From Pseudomonadota bacterium (GTDB lineage: Bacteria; Desulfobacterota; Binatia; Binatales; Binataceae): a stretch of DNA of 64,000 nucleotides. A program made the position numbers and the translations under genes. The notes beneath the pieces are model-generated. The model saw only the letters and a list, made by a program, of their open reading frames with translations. It was not told the origin of the DNA and made no database searches. This document shows positions 46,528 through 54,517 of this stretch, one piece after another. The stretch lies in NCBI GenBank assembly GCA_021323945.1, contig JAJPKA010000020.1, positions 124,001 through 188,000 of the forward strand. Reading direction: 5' to 3'. Every line of letters begins with the position of its first letter. The stretch's first letter is position 1.

Positions 46528-47460
46528 CTATATCTTCAGCATTCGGTTGATGGTGATCAGGGCCGTAACATCCATGCCGATTGCCGCTTCGAGCAATTTT
46601 CGTCCGGTGGGGTCGTAGAAAAGCTCGGAAGTAAATTCGGGGCGCAGGATACTAAAGACCACCAGCAGGAAAAATGGCATGGCTCCGACCATCAGTCCGC
46701 TCATTCTTGCCTGCGCCGTCAAGGTTCTGATCTGCTGCTGCAGACGTTGGCGCGAACGAATCGCTTCGGCTACTCGATCGAGAATGTCAGCCAGGCTGCT
46801 GCCGACCTGTGCCTGTACTCTTATTGCCGCGACGAAGAAGCCGAGGCTCTCTTCCGGCACGCGTTTGAACATGCTTTCCAGCGCATCGGGCAACGCGGCG
46901 CCGTAACGCATTTGCTCAAGTGCCAGCCTGAGTTCTGTCGCCGTTGGTTCGGCGGCATTTTCCGCCGCCATCTGCAAGCCACGGGCGATGGGATGGCCGG
47001 CGCGCAGGGCGGAACGCAAAAAATCGGCGACATGCGGGAGCTGCTGACTGAAAATCACGAGTCTCCGCTTGCGCTGGATCCAAACATAGATCACTGGCAA
47101 TAAGGCGAAAGCGACGCCACTGTAAAGACCGACGGCCGCGGAGTTCAGCAACAGCCAGGTTAGCAACAGACCGGCGATCCCGGCCATCAAGCTGAGAGCA
47201 AGGAATTGCTGCAGTGGGATTTCTAACCCTGCCTGCGCCAGAAGGCGTTCCAGATGACGCAGAGATTCATGGGTGGCGATCGCAAAATGCGGAGAAGGCT
47301 TTTCCGAGGTTGGCGACTCCTGAGCAGCAGGCGCACTGTTGCCTGAGATCCTGCGCGAGAGCTCTTCTTGACGCTTTAATTCCGCTCTCCTGCTGCGCTC
47401 GTAAAACATGAGCCCCAATAACAGGAACAGGGCGAGTAACACCATCGAAAAAACTTCCAT
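46528..47460 (-). CDS. tadB: Flp pilus assembly protein TadB (type II secretion F family)
   Basis: A 310-residue platform protein of the Tad secretion system. It has an N-terminal membrane helix, the T2SF region (LPHVADFLRSALRAGHPIAR, then AVRMQAQVGSSLADILDRVA-like AIRVQAQVGSSLADILDRVA), and a last span GLMVGAMPFFLLVVFSI. Its short spacing to tadC and to cpaF (33 bases) shows an operon. Length and order (TadA-TadB-TadC) agree with Caulobacter and Actinobacillus tad loci. Confidence 0.93.
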   Translation of the reverse strand: MEVFSMVLLALFLLLGLMFYERSRRAELKRQEELSRRISGNSAPAAQESPTSEKPSPHFAIATHESLRHLERLLAQAGLEIPLQQFLALSLMAGIAGLLLTWLLLNSAAVGLYSGVAFALLPVIYVWIQRKRRLVIFSQQLPHVADFLRSALRAGHPIARGLQMAAENAAEPTATELRLALEQMRYGAALPDALESMFKRVPEESLGFFVAAIRVQAQVGSSLADILDRVAEAIRSRQRLQQQIRTLTAQARMSGLMVGAMPFFLLVVFSILRPEFTSELFYDPTGRKLLEAAIGMDVTALITINRMLKI

Positions 47461-47493
47461 GTTCAGAGGCGGTCCCTTCTTGAAGATCGGTCG

Positions 47494-48837
47494 CTAAAGC
47501 TGATAGCCAGCCGCTGCCATCTTGTCTGCGTACTTGGATCGGAGACCGGTTGAGCGGAACTCGCCGACTATCTTGCCGCCTGAAGTGATGCCGGTGTGAA
47601 CGAACTCGAACAAGTCCTGCATCAGGATTATGTCGGATTCCATTCCGGTGATTTCCGAGATCTTTACTACTTTGCGAGTGCCGTCAGAGAAGCGATTTAC
47701 ATGCACGAAGAGATTAATAGCCGACACTATATACTGGCGCATAGCGTGTTCAGGTATCGAGATGCCGCTGAGCAGCATCATCATCTCGAGTCTGCTCAAA
47801 GCGTCGCGTGGCGTGTTGGCGTGAATGGTAGCCATTGACCCATCGTGACCTGTGGACATGGCCTGCAACATGTCCAGAACTTCGGCCCCACGGACCTCGC
47901 CCACAATGATTCGGTCGGGACGCATGCGCAGCGTGTTTTTGAATAGATCTCGCTGAGTCACCTCACCCTTGCCTTCTATATTCGGTGGGCGAGACTCGAG
48001 CCGTAGTACGTGAGGTTGCTGGAGCCGTAGTTCGGCCGCGTCTTCGATTGTGATGATCCGCTCACCATCCGGTATAAACGACGATAGACAATTAAGGATT
48101 GTTGTCTTACCGCTACCAGTGCCGCCACCGATTAGAATGTTCAAGCGGCTGCCTACGGCAGCGCGCAGAAAGGCGACCATTTCAGACGTGAGAGTGCCAA
48201 GCTGGACCAGCTGCGAGATGTCGCTGCCGAAGGCCCCGAACCGTCGAATACAGAGGGCGGGACCATCAATGGCGAGCGGGCCGATAATCGCGTTTACTCG
48301 CGAGCCGTCGGGTAGACGTGCGTCGACCATAGGTGATGATTCGTCGATTCGCCTTCCCACCCGTCCGACGATCCGATTGATTACTCGTAGTAAGTGCTGG
48401 TCATCATGGAATCTGACGTTGGTCTTGAACAGCTTGCCATGTCGTTCGACGTAAGTCTCGGCGTAACCATTGACCAGAATGTCAGATATCTCATTGTCCT
48501 GGAGCAGGGGTTCTAGCGGGCCAAGACCAACCATGTCATCGATGGTTAATTGCACGAGCCGCTCACGGTCGATGTTGGTTAAAAGCAATTTTTCTTCAGT
48601 GATAACATCGTTGATAGCCTCGGTGATTTGGCTAAGGAGGTGAGTTGGCCCGGCTTCCTCGAGTTTCGCCGGATCGGTTTGCTGAAAGACCCGGTCCTGA
48701 ACTTGTTCCTTAAGGTAATCGAACAACTCGCGTTCAGCTGAAACTTGTGCACCGTTGAGGCTCGTGTGGCGAAGGAAAGAGGGTTCGTTCCGGCTGCCCT
48801 CAGATTTGACTTCTCTCAATCTATCGATCAGTCCCAT
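47494..48837 (-). CDS. cpaF: Flp pilus assembly ATPase CpaF/TadA
   Basis: A 447-residue secretion ATPase that powers pilus extension, and in some systems retraction, at the cytoplasmic face. It has the CpaF N-terminal domain, then Walker [21 protein letters not shown], the aspartate-box [20 protein letters not shown], Walker [21 protein letters not shown] and the histidine box [27 protein letters not shown] ribosome site is six bases before the ATG. It follows cpaE by 16 bases. Confidence 0.95.
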   Translation of the reverse strand: MGLIDRLREVKSEGSRNEPSFLRHTSLNGAQVSAERELFDYLKEQVQDRVFQQTDPAKLEEAGPTHLLSQITEAINDVITEEKLLLTNIDRERLVQLTIDDMVGLGPLEPLLQDNEISDILVNGYAETYVERHGKLFKTNVRFHDDQHLLRVINRIVGRVGRRIDESSPMVDARLPDGSRVNAIIGPLAIDGPALCIRRFGAFGSDISQLVQLGTLTSEMVAFLRAAVGSRLNILIGGGTGSGKTTILNCLSSFIPDGERIITIEDAAELRLQQPHVLRLESRPPNIEGKGEVTQRDLFKNTLRMRPDRIIVGEVRGAEVLDMLQAMSTGHDGSMATIHANTPRDALSRLEMMMLLSGISIPEHAMRQYIVSAINLFVHVNRFSDGTRKVVKISEITGMESDIILMQDLFEFVHTGITSGGKIVGEFRSTGLRSKYADKMAAAGYQL

Positions 48838-48853
48838 ATCAAACTCTCCGGAT

Positions 48854-50077
48854 TCAGCGCGCTATGCCGAACAAGCGGCTCAAGAGATTTGGTTTCGTCG
48901 CCGGGGCCTTCTCGGCCTCCGGAGCAAAAAGCTTTCGGGCCAGCGTTTCGCAACTGCGACGAACGTTGGTTGCGTAAGAAAGATGCCAAAAGTCACGGCC
49001 GACGGTCTGCATCTGCTTAAAGGTGGTCTCGTCGTAAGGGACCGTCGCATAAATCGGAAGCTGCAAGGCTTCCTCGATGCTTCGCAAGGTCACTACATCT
49101 TTCGAGCGATAGCGATTAACAATGAGTTGCGGGCGGTGTTGCAGTCCCAGGTTATCGTACAGGCACAGGAAGCGTTGGGCAGCTCGAACTGCGGTTATTG
49201 ATTGGTCGAGTACGTAGAGTACATGGTCGGAATGCTCGAATGCCACTACCGAACTCTCATTGAGATACCTGCCGCAGTCGATCAACACGGCGTCAAACAG
49301 GTCATGCAACACTTTAAGTGATGCCTCGACCGCTGTCGCCGAGACGAGTTCCGCTTCTTCGATGCGCTTGGGTGCCGCCAGCAACGCCGGACTTTCATCA
49401 TGCTTGCTCAGTACTGATTCAAGGCGGATCGAATCGATCGGGCTCGTTGGATCCGCAAGTTCGGCGATTGTATGTTCTGGGTCGAGGTCCAATAAGACGG
49501 ACAACGATGCCGCTTGTAAATCGAGGTCGACCAGCACGGTTCGTTTGCCGAGGATTCGTTGCAGCGCAAAGCCCAGCCAAACGGTGAGCGAGCTAATCCC
49601 CTGTCCCCCGCAGACGCTTACAAGCGAGCAAATCTGATTGTCACTGAGGCTTTGCGCTTTGCGCCGCGCTTCACTTACGCGAAGTAGCGTGCGGAGGATA
49701 TCTTCAGAGGTTGGCGGAAAGGTCAGGACGTCGTCGAAGCCGGCACGCAGTGCCGCCTGCATGAAGTGGGGAGAGCGCTTGGGCAGAAGGGCTATGGTTG
49801 GGCAGATTGAGCGAGTGGAGGTCATAGACCTCAGGCCGGCCGTCCACATGTTGTGGTCTGTGGGATCCAATAACCAGATCAACAGCGCGAGATCAGGATC
49901 GTTCTCGTAACCTGCCGGGTGTTCGCCCAAATCTGTAATCTCACTATCAACCTCGCGGACCTGAGCAATCAGTTCCTTTACCGCGTCGCGCTGATTCTGG
50001 GCGCCTCCAGCCAAAGCAATGCGGAGCTCGCTAGCTGGTCGGCTGCGGTGAAATCCATCGTGCGTCAAGCTGGTCAT
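48854..50077 (-). CDS. cpaE: CpaE/TadZ-like pilus localisation protein with degenerate P-loop
   Basis: A 407-residue protein with an atypical receiver-like N-terminus (about residues 18-140) and a ParA/MinD-like C-terminal domain. The deviant Walker A, normally GKGGVGKTT, reads SVCGGQGISSLT (about residues 154-165), so both signature lysines are missing. Walker A' is VLVDLDLQAASLS and the later motif ALLID-like VLIDCGRYLNESS is kept. TadZ from other species also tolerates weak nucleotide binding and localises the pilus machine to a pole. It overlaps the cpaC stop by four bases and precedes cpaF. Confidence 0.85.
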   Translation of the reverse strand: MTSLTHDGFHRSRPASELRIALAGGAQNQRDAVKELIAQVREVDSEITDLGEHPAGYENDPDLALLIWLLDPTDHNMWTAGLRSMTSTRSICPTIALLPKRSPHFMQAALRAGFDDVLTFPPTSEDILRTLLRVSEARRKAQSLSDNQICSLVSVCGGQGISSLTVWLGFALQRILGKRTVLVDLDLQAASLSVLLDLDPEHTIAELADPTSPIDSIRLESVLSKHDESPALLAAPKRIEEAELVSATAVEASLKVLHDLFDAVLIDCGRYLNESSVVAFEHSDHVLYVLDQSITAVRAAQRFLCLYDNLGLQHRPQLIVNRYRSKDVVTLRSIEEALQLPIYATVPYDETTFKQMQTVGRDFWHLSYATNVRRSCETLARKLFAPEAEKAPATKPNLLSRLFGIAR

Positions 50078-51906
50078 GGGAACCTTGGGCGGGTAACATC
50101 CGGAGCGCTCAATGGTTTGGTCCGGACTTCCTCAGCTGTCATCTGGCCGCGCTCGATTGGCAGTCCGACGGGTGCACCCGCGGGAATCGGTTGCACGATC
50201 TGCGGTGTTACCGTCATCACCAGCTCGGATTTCACGTGACTCCAGTAGGTGTGTCTGAAGAAGGCGCCAAGGTAGGGAACATCGCCTAAATAGGGAACTT
50301 TGTGGAGTTCCGAGCGGTTAGTGTCGAGGATCAGACCGGCAATGATGAGCGTCTCGTTTTGCCGCAAACGAACCTCTGTTTGCGCCCGTCGGGTCACGAA
50401 GGCTGGCACCGTGAAGCCAAACAGTTGGACACCCTGAGTGTAGTCCGGCTCCGACAATTCCGGGCTGACTCGCAGATCAATTTCGCCTTGGGCGCCGTCG
50501 ATCACTGTGGGGATAAATTTCACTGAAGCTCCGTATTGCTTGAACACAATCGAAGTGTTGAGTGCTTGACTGATGACGATGGGGATCTCACCGCCGGATA
50601 GAAACTGAGCGGGTTGGCCGGACTCTGCGATCAGACGTGGCTCTGCCAAAATCTTGGCCAAGCTGTGCTGTTCCAGCAACTGCATGAAGCTGTTGGTGGT
50701 TACCTGGCCGGTCTGAATTGCAACACCATAACTGATGCTCGGCGAGAGAAGCAGCGGAATCAGCGACCCTGAATTCGGCAAGACCCCAGACGGCGGCAGC
50801 GCGACGATCGTCCCCGGCCCGCCGCTGGCACTGAGATTGACGTTGGGATTGTATGGTGTTGCGACGCCTCCCGGGAGCCCCACAACCGACACGCCGGCAT
50901 TGGCGAAAGCCAACGAGATATCGATACCCTGTTGTTCCAGCTTGCTACGGTCCAGCTCGGCGACAACCACGTTCAACTGCACTTCCTGCGGCCCACCTCG
51001 GTCGACACGAATAGTCTGTTCGCGATAGTTGTCGAACTGGTCCCAGGTGACCAAAGTCGTGAAGCCTGCTTTATGGCCGATCAACATGATCTGATTCGGT
51101 GCCACGACCTGGACGTCTGCCACGGCGGTATCGGCTATGGACACCCTGCGCAACGGCACCGAAAAGTCGAGGAGCCGCGAAGAACCCTCCATCAAGGCGA
51201 GAGGCGAAGAAGGTATCGGTGTCTGGACGAGCGGGGAAACACGCGGAACTTCGAGCTCTTTCACGACTGGGTTTTGAGTATATCTCAGCGGTGGCGTTTG
51301 CCCTTGAATGGTTGGGGGATCCACAGCATGTGCCGGTCCTGAATGTTCAGTCGAAACCTTGACACTTTCCTCTGGATGTGCGGAGCCTCCCTCAGACCGA
51401 CTCATCGTTCCAGCGGTGGAAGGCAAATGGGCAGGTTCCAACGGTTTGCCCGGTTGCGTTATTGCAGAGACTTTCACGTCGTAGATAATGGTCACCCTTT
51501 GTTTGGAAAGAGTCCGCACAGTGCCCTCGCCTGACTCGGTGCCCAGGATCACGCAGCGATCCGTGGCGGGGCATTGCAGAATAAAGGGATGATGGCTCGT
51601 AAATCTGACTTCAGGAGTTGAATCGGGAGCGAGATTGAGCAGCGTGTAAGTCTGGCCGGCTTGGATATTGAGGTTGATGTGCTGCTCGGTCGCTTCACCC
51701 GGGCAAGACGTAAACAGCAAGCCGATGAGGGCTACAAAAATTGCAGCCGTCGGGGTTTTTGGAACGCTCCGCCACGTTTTGGGTCGTTGCTCTGCCATCG
51801 TCAAACTCAGTTCGAACAAGCTAGCTCCAGACCGGTTGTCCTGGAGCCGGGACGACAAGCTGACAAACGCTCGACGCTGTGTCGGCAGCCGTTCATACGC
51901 TTTCAC
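50074..51906 (-). CDS. cpaC: Tad pilus outer-membrane secretin CpaC/RcpA
   Basis: A 610-residue secretin that forms the outer-membrane pore. A basic region and hydrophobic AAIFVALIGLLFTSCPG make up the signal peptide. A pilus-secretin N-domain follows (LLDFSVPLRRVSIADTAVAD, DVQVVAPNQIMLIGHK), a Pro-rich linker, and the secretin domain with VRLRQNETLIIAGLILDTNR, VPYLGDVPYLGAFFRHTYWS and VMTVTPQIVQPIPAG. The GTG start overlaps the cpaB stop (GTGA); a later ATG at 51798 is an alternative that would put the signal peptide near the start. Confidence 0.92.
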   Translation of the reverse strand: MKAYERLPTQRRAFVSLSSRLQDNRSGASLFELSLTMAEQRPKTWRSVPKTPTAAIFVALIGLLFTSCPGEATEQHINLNIQAGQTYTLLNLAPDSTPEVRFTSHHPFILQCPATDRCVILGTESGEGTVRTLSKQRVTIIYDVKVSAITQPGKPLEPAHLPSTAGTMSRSEGGSAHPEESVKVSTEHSGPAHAVDPPTIQGQTPPLRYTQNPVVKELEVPRVSPLVQTPIPSSPLALMEGSSRLLDFSVPLRRVSIADTAVADVQVVAPNQIMLIGHKAGFTTLVTWDQFDNYREQTIRVDRGGPQEVQLNVVVAELDRSKLEQQGIDISLAFANAGVSVVGLPGGVATPYNPNVNLSASGGPGTIVALPPSGVLPNSGSLIPLLLSPSISYGVAIQTGQVTTNSFMQLLEQHSLAKILAEPRLIAESGQPAQFLSGGEIPIVISQALNTSIVFKQYGASVKFIPTVIDGAQGEIDLRVSPELSEPDYTQGVQLFGFTVPAFVTRRAQTEVRLRQNETLIIAGLILDTNRSELHKVPYLGDVPYLGAFFRHTYWSHVKSELVMTVTPQIVQPIPAGAPVGLPIERGQMTAEEVRTKPLSAPDVTRPRFP

Positions 51907-52841
51907 TCGGAGTCGTCCGACTGCATTGGATCGGTTTCAATAGGCTTAGTCGCGCCCCCAAGCTGGGGATGGAACATCAGTGAGGCAGCCTGGTCAAAAT
52001 TGACGGTCTGGCGTTCTTTACCATTGCGCATCAGCTCAACCGATATCTCTGGTCTGATCTTCGCCTGAGTCAGCCGTTCGGTTGTCACACGTTTTACCGT
52101 TGGACTGCTCGCGGATTGCTGCGTTGCGAACGGGATTGACGGGAGACCTACCAGCTCGCGAGAGTTCACCCCTGTTGTTGATACGGTTTGACGGTCGTCA
52201 TAGCCGCGCATGGCGATCTGCAACGCCCCCAGACGAATAGCTGCCGCCAGTCTTTCCGCGTCTTGCGGTGTTACCAATAAGGTTACGACCTCGGCGCGTT
52301 GCGGTTGATTACCGGAGGCGTCGAGCAGATTCTGGACTGCTAGAACCTCAACATCCTGCAAAACGATCCTGGTGCGCTCATCGTTGCCCTCGTTGCTGCT
52401 CACCAGAACGTCGACTCGTGCATGCGGCAAAATCATGCCAGCCATATCACTGACAGGTGTCACGGGGATTGACATGGCTCGCATTCCTTTTGGTATTAGA
52501 AACGGCAAAATGCCGCCGCCATTGCCTGGTCCTAACAACATGCCTGCGACAATCGGCTGGTTTTCGATGACAGTTTGTTTAACTACCTGACCCTGAACCG
52601 AGCTAGCGTTGGTCAAGGCTCCTGGAGGCAGGTTGGCGCGGGGCCAAGCCGCCAGCTTAACGCTCGCTGCGTCAAGTACACTCCCGGGCATGAGGTCGTG
52701 CGCTGCAACGAGAATCTCTACGCGATCATGCTCTAAGGCTTCGATTGTTGCTTGTTTTGTCTTCAAAGCACTGCTGATTAGCATTACGATCAGCAGGCCG
52801 ATAAAAACGGTGATTGCGAAGAATATCAGTCTGCGTTTCAT
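51903..52841 (-). CDS. cpaB: Flp pilus assembly protein CpaB/RcpC
   Basis: A protein of about 312 residues with one N-terminal membrane anchor (LIFFAITVFIGLLIVMLI) and a SAF domain (about residues 40-105, VEILVAAHDLMPGSVLDAAS and PRANLPPGALTNAS), as in CpaB/RcpC, which is needed for pilus assembly near the secretin. IPKGMRAMSIPVTPVSDMAG and VTLLVTPQDAERLAAAIRLG are typical. It begins the operon cpaB-cpaC-cpaE-cpaF-tadB-tadC on the minus strand; the pilin gene is 456 bases upstream. Confidence 0.92.
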   Translation of the reverse strand: MKRRLIFFAITVFIGLLIVMLISSALKTKQATIEALEHDRVEILVAAHDLMPGSVLDAASVKLAAWPRANLPPGALTNASSVQGQVVKQTVIENQPIVAGMLLGPGNGGGILPFLIPKGMRAMSIPVTPVSDMAGMILPHARVDVLVSSNEGNDERTRIVLQDVEVLAVQNLLDASGNQPQRAEVVTLLVTPQDAERLAAAIRLGALQIAMRGYDDRQTVSTTGVNSRELVGLPSIPFATQQSASSPTVKRVTTERLTQAKIRPEISVELMRNGKERQTVNFDQAASLMFHPQLGGATKPIETDPMQSDDSE

Positions 52842-53297
52842 CACTCGATCATGAGTGCAGTTTCCGCGCCGATCACGTGTTTCTCTGGAAAAGACGCAGT
52901 GACGGGGGCAACTGCACTACGGAATCGAGTATTTTGCCGATGCTTGACCCTATCGCCTGTTTGCGCTGCGGGATGGTCCGCAAAAGGCATTGCCTTGAGA
53001 GCGGACCTCAACGTATAAGAACAAACTCGCTGGACAGTCTTGGCATGATTGCGGGCTAGACTCGCACCATATTCACACTAAAACAGACCTAGCTTGGCAG
53101 CTCAGTGCCTGCAACGTCGCGTACGCGAATTCCATAGCTCGTGCTGGCGGGTTCCGGCGCAGTCGGCGATCTTTGCCGGCAAAACCGGGTGTTGATCTTG
53201 TCTAAACAGGAGCCAAACGAGCCAAAGACTTTATTGTCTCTCTTCCGATCTTCTACAAATACAGCTGTACCGTTTTTAAACACGGGACCCCACAGAA
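52842..53297. promoter_or_regulatory. Gap between the Flp pilin and cpaB
   Basis: No gene. Pilin 3' untranslated region and the cpaB upstream region occupy this gap on the minus strand. No strong terminator was seen after the pilin: the only nearby inverted pair is short, CCGT / ACGG. Small open frames on both strands have no ribosome sites. The gap allows separate high expression of the pilin, usual for tad loci. Confidence 0.35.
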
Positions 53298-53468
53298 TCA
53301 GATACAATTGGCGATTGAGCTTATGACGTTTTTGATGTTCCCTCCAAGTGTCGACCAAACAGCAAGGCCTGCTGCAGCGACAAGCGTGATAATTAAAGCG
53401 TATTCAGCCATACTTTGCCCAGGTCGAGGGCGACCGTAACGTGTCCAGAGTTGATACACACGATCCAT
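53298..53468 (-). CDS. flp: Flp-type major pilin
   Basis: A 56-residue Flp prepilin. The short basic leader ends in a glycine; processing would occur before QSMAEYALIITLVAAAGLAV, with the conserved Glu and Tyr at mature positions 5 and 6, and the hydrophobic helix continues to VWSTLGGNIKNVISSI. The start at 53468 is fixed by AGGAGG seven bases upstream; an open frame reading further upstream is not part of the gene. Usual length and motif for the tight-adherence pilus. The prepilin peptidase that should process it is outside the window. Confidence 0.92.
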   Translation of the reverse strand: MDRVYQLWTRYGRPRPGQSMAEYALIITLVAAAGLAVWSTLGGNIKNVISSIANCI

Positions 53469-54116
53469 AAGCACTCCTCCTTGATGACCGTCAGTCTGCT
53501 GAGCGGCAGCAACGAGTATGCCTAGTGCAGAACGAAATGACGTCTCGATGAAGATCTTGAAAAAAAAGAATTGGTGGTAGTGACTAGTAATGGTGCCGTA
53601 TGGCGGCGGGGCAGCCGGATTATTTGAATGAGGCAAAAGTAGACTAGAATCGCGTGTCTACATTTTTCGCGGATAGCATCGTGCCCATTTAGTTGGTTGA
53701 TCCGGCTTCCAGGCAAGCAAAAGGGCTGGTTGTTGAATCGAGAAATGAGTATTCAAGTGCGCCGAAGTGAGCAATCGTCTAACACGCCTGGAAGGCGAGA
53801 CACCCCGTGCGGGGCGAGATAGGAGGTCGAGATAGGAGGCGGGAAGAGGTTGGAAAGCAAGCTAAGTTGCGAACCAGAGCTAGTGTGGCGTGAAGCTACA
53901 GGCTGATGTGATGGCATTAATCAAAGGCCTTGCAGAATACGTAGTCATATCCACGAGAGGCGGGATAGTGCAAAGAAAGCGCTGCAGCGATAAACTCACG
54001 GTCAAGGCCTGCAAGATGACTAAAGCTGCGGAACCGCATCGAGATCGTGGGCGACGGTGAGCCAGTTGGGGTGGCACGGTCCGTGTTAGGCACCGCGGCA
54101 GGAGGTGATCGCTTTA
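53469..54116. promoter_or_regulatory. Intergenic region upstream of pilin and response regulator
   Basis: A 648-base gap between divergent genes. It should contain the strong pilin promoter and the regulator promoter. It carries the two 13-base repeats listed at 53815-53840 and a small hairpin CCCCGTGCGGGG (53802-53813). A 48-codon plus-strand frame (53911-54057) has no ribosome site and no recognisable domain. I looked for a cyclic-di-GMP riboswitch here and found no full match. Confidence 0.35.
53815..53840 (+). repeat. Two tandem 13-bp units
   Basis: CGAGATAGGAGGT followed directly by CGAGATAGGAGGC, differing only at the last base. It lies between the divergent pilin and receiver genes, near the hairpin CCCCGTGCGGGG. 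It may be a duplicated protein-binding or ribosome-site-like element. Confidence 0.45.
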
Positions 54117-54509
54117 GTGGTCGAGGCTTTGCTGATCGATGATTCCCCTGTAGCCCGGCGAGTCATCCGACATCACTTGGAGCAGATTGGTTGCCGGATT
54201 ACGGGCGAAGCGGAGAATGCAGCACTGGGTCTTAAGCTTTTTCGAGAGCTTAGACCGCAATTGGTGACCCTCGACTTGATCATGCCCGCTGTTGACGGCG
54301 TCGACGCCGCTCAAGCGTTCCGCAGTATGAGAAGGGAGAGTCCGCGGACCCAAATCATCGTGGTCAGTGCAGTGCCATTCGAAAAGACGCGTCGTAGCAT
54401 GGTGGACGAGGGCGCACTGGCATATATCGTCAAGCCGTTCACGAGGTTCTCGTTCGACCAAGCCCGCGTTCGCCTTCAGCGAGCCTTTCCTGAATTGGCC
54501 AGACGCTAA
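54117..54509 (+). CDS. CheY-like response regulator receiver protein
   Basis: A protein of about 130 residues made of a single receiver domain with no output domain. The acidic pocket is ALLIDDSPVARRVIRHHL, the phosphorylated aspartate is in LVTLDLIMPAVDGVDAAQAF, the Thr/Ser switch is IIVVSAVPFEK and the lysine is in AYIVKPFTRF. The GTG at 54117 is preferred because AGGAGGTGATC, an unusually full Shine-Dalgarno match, precedes it. It lies next to the Tad pilus cluster and may signal to it, possibly together with the Hpt protein 2 kb away; this is inference. Confidence 0.9.
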   Translation: MVEALLIDDSPVARRVIRHHLEQIGCRITGEAENAALGLKLFRELRPQLVTLDLIMPAVDGVDAAQAFRSMRRESPRTQIIVVSAVPFEKTRRSMVDEGALAYIVKPFTRFSFDQARVRLQRAFPELARR

Positions 54510-54517
54510 GCGAGAGG

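Noticed and set aside
53469-54116. Possible cyclic-di-GMP (GEMM) riboswitch upstream of the receiver or pilin
   Set aside because: Short pieces such as GAAGCTACAGG resemble part of the motif, but the full set of conserved elements is missing.
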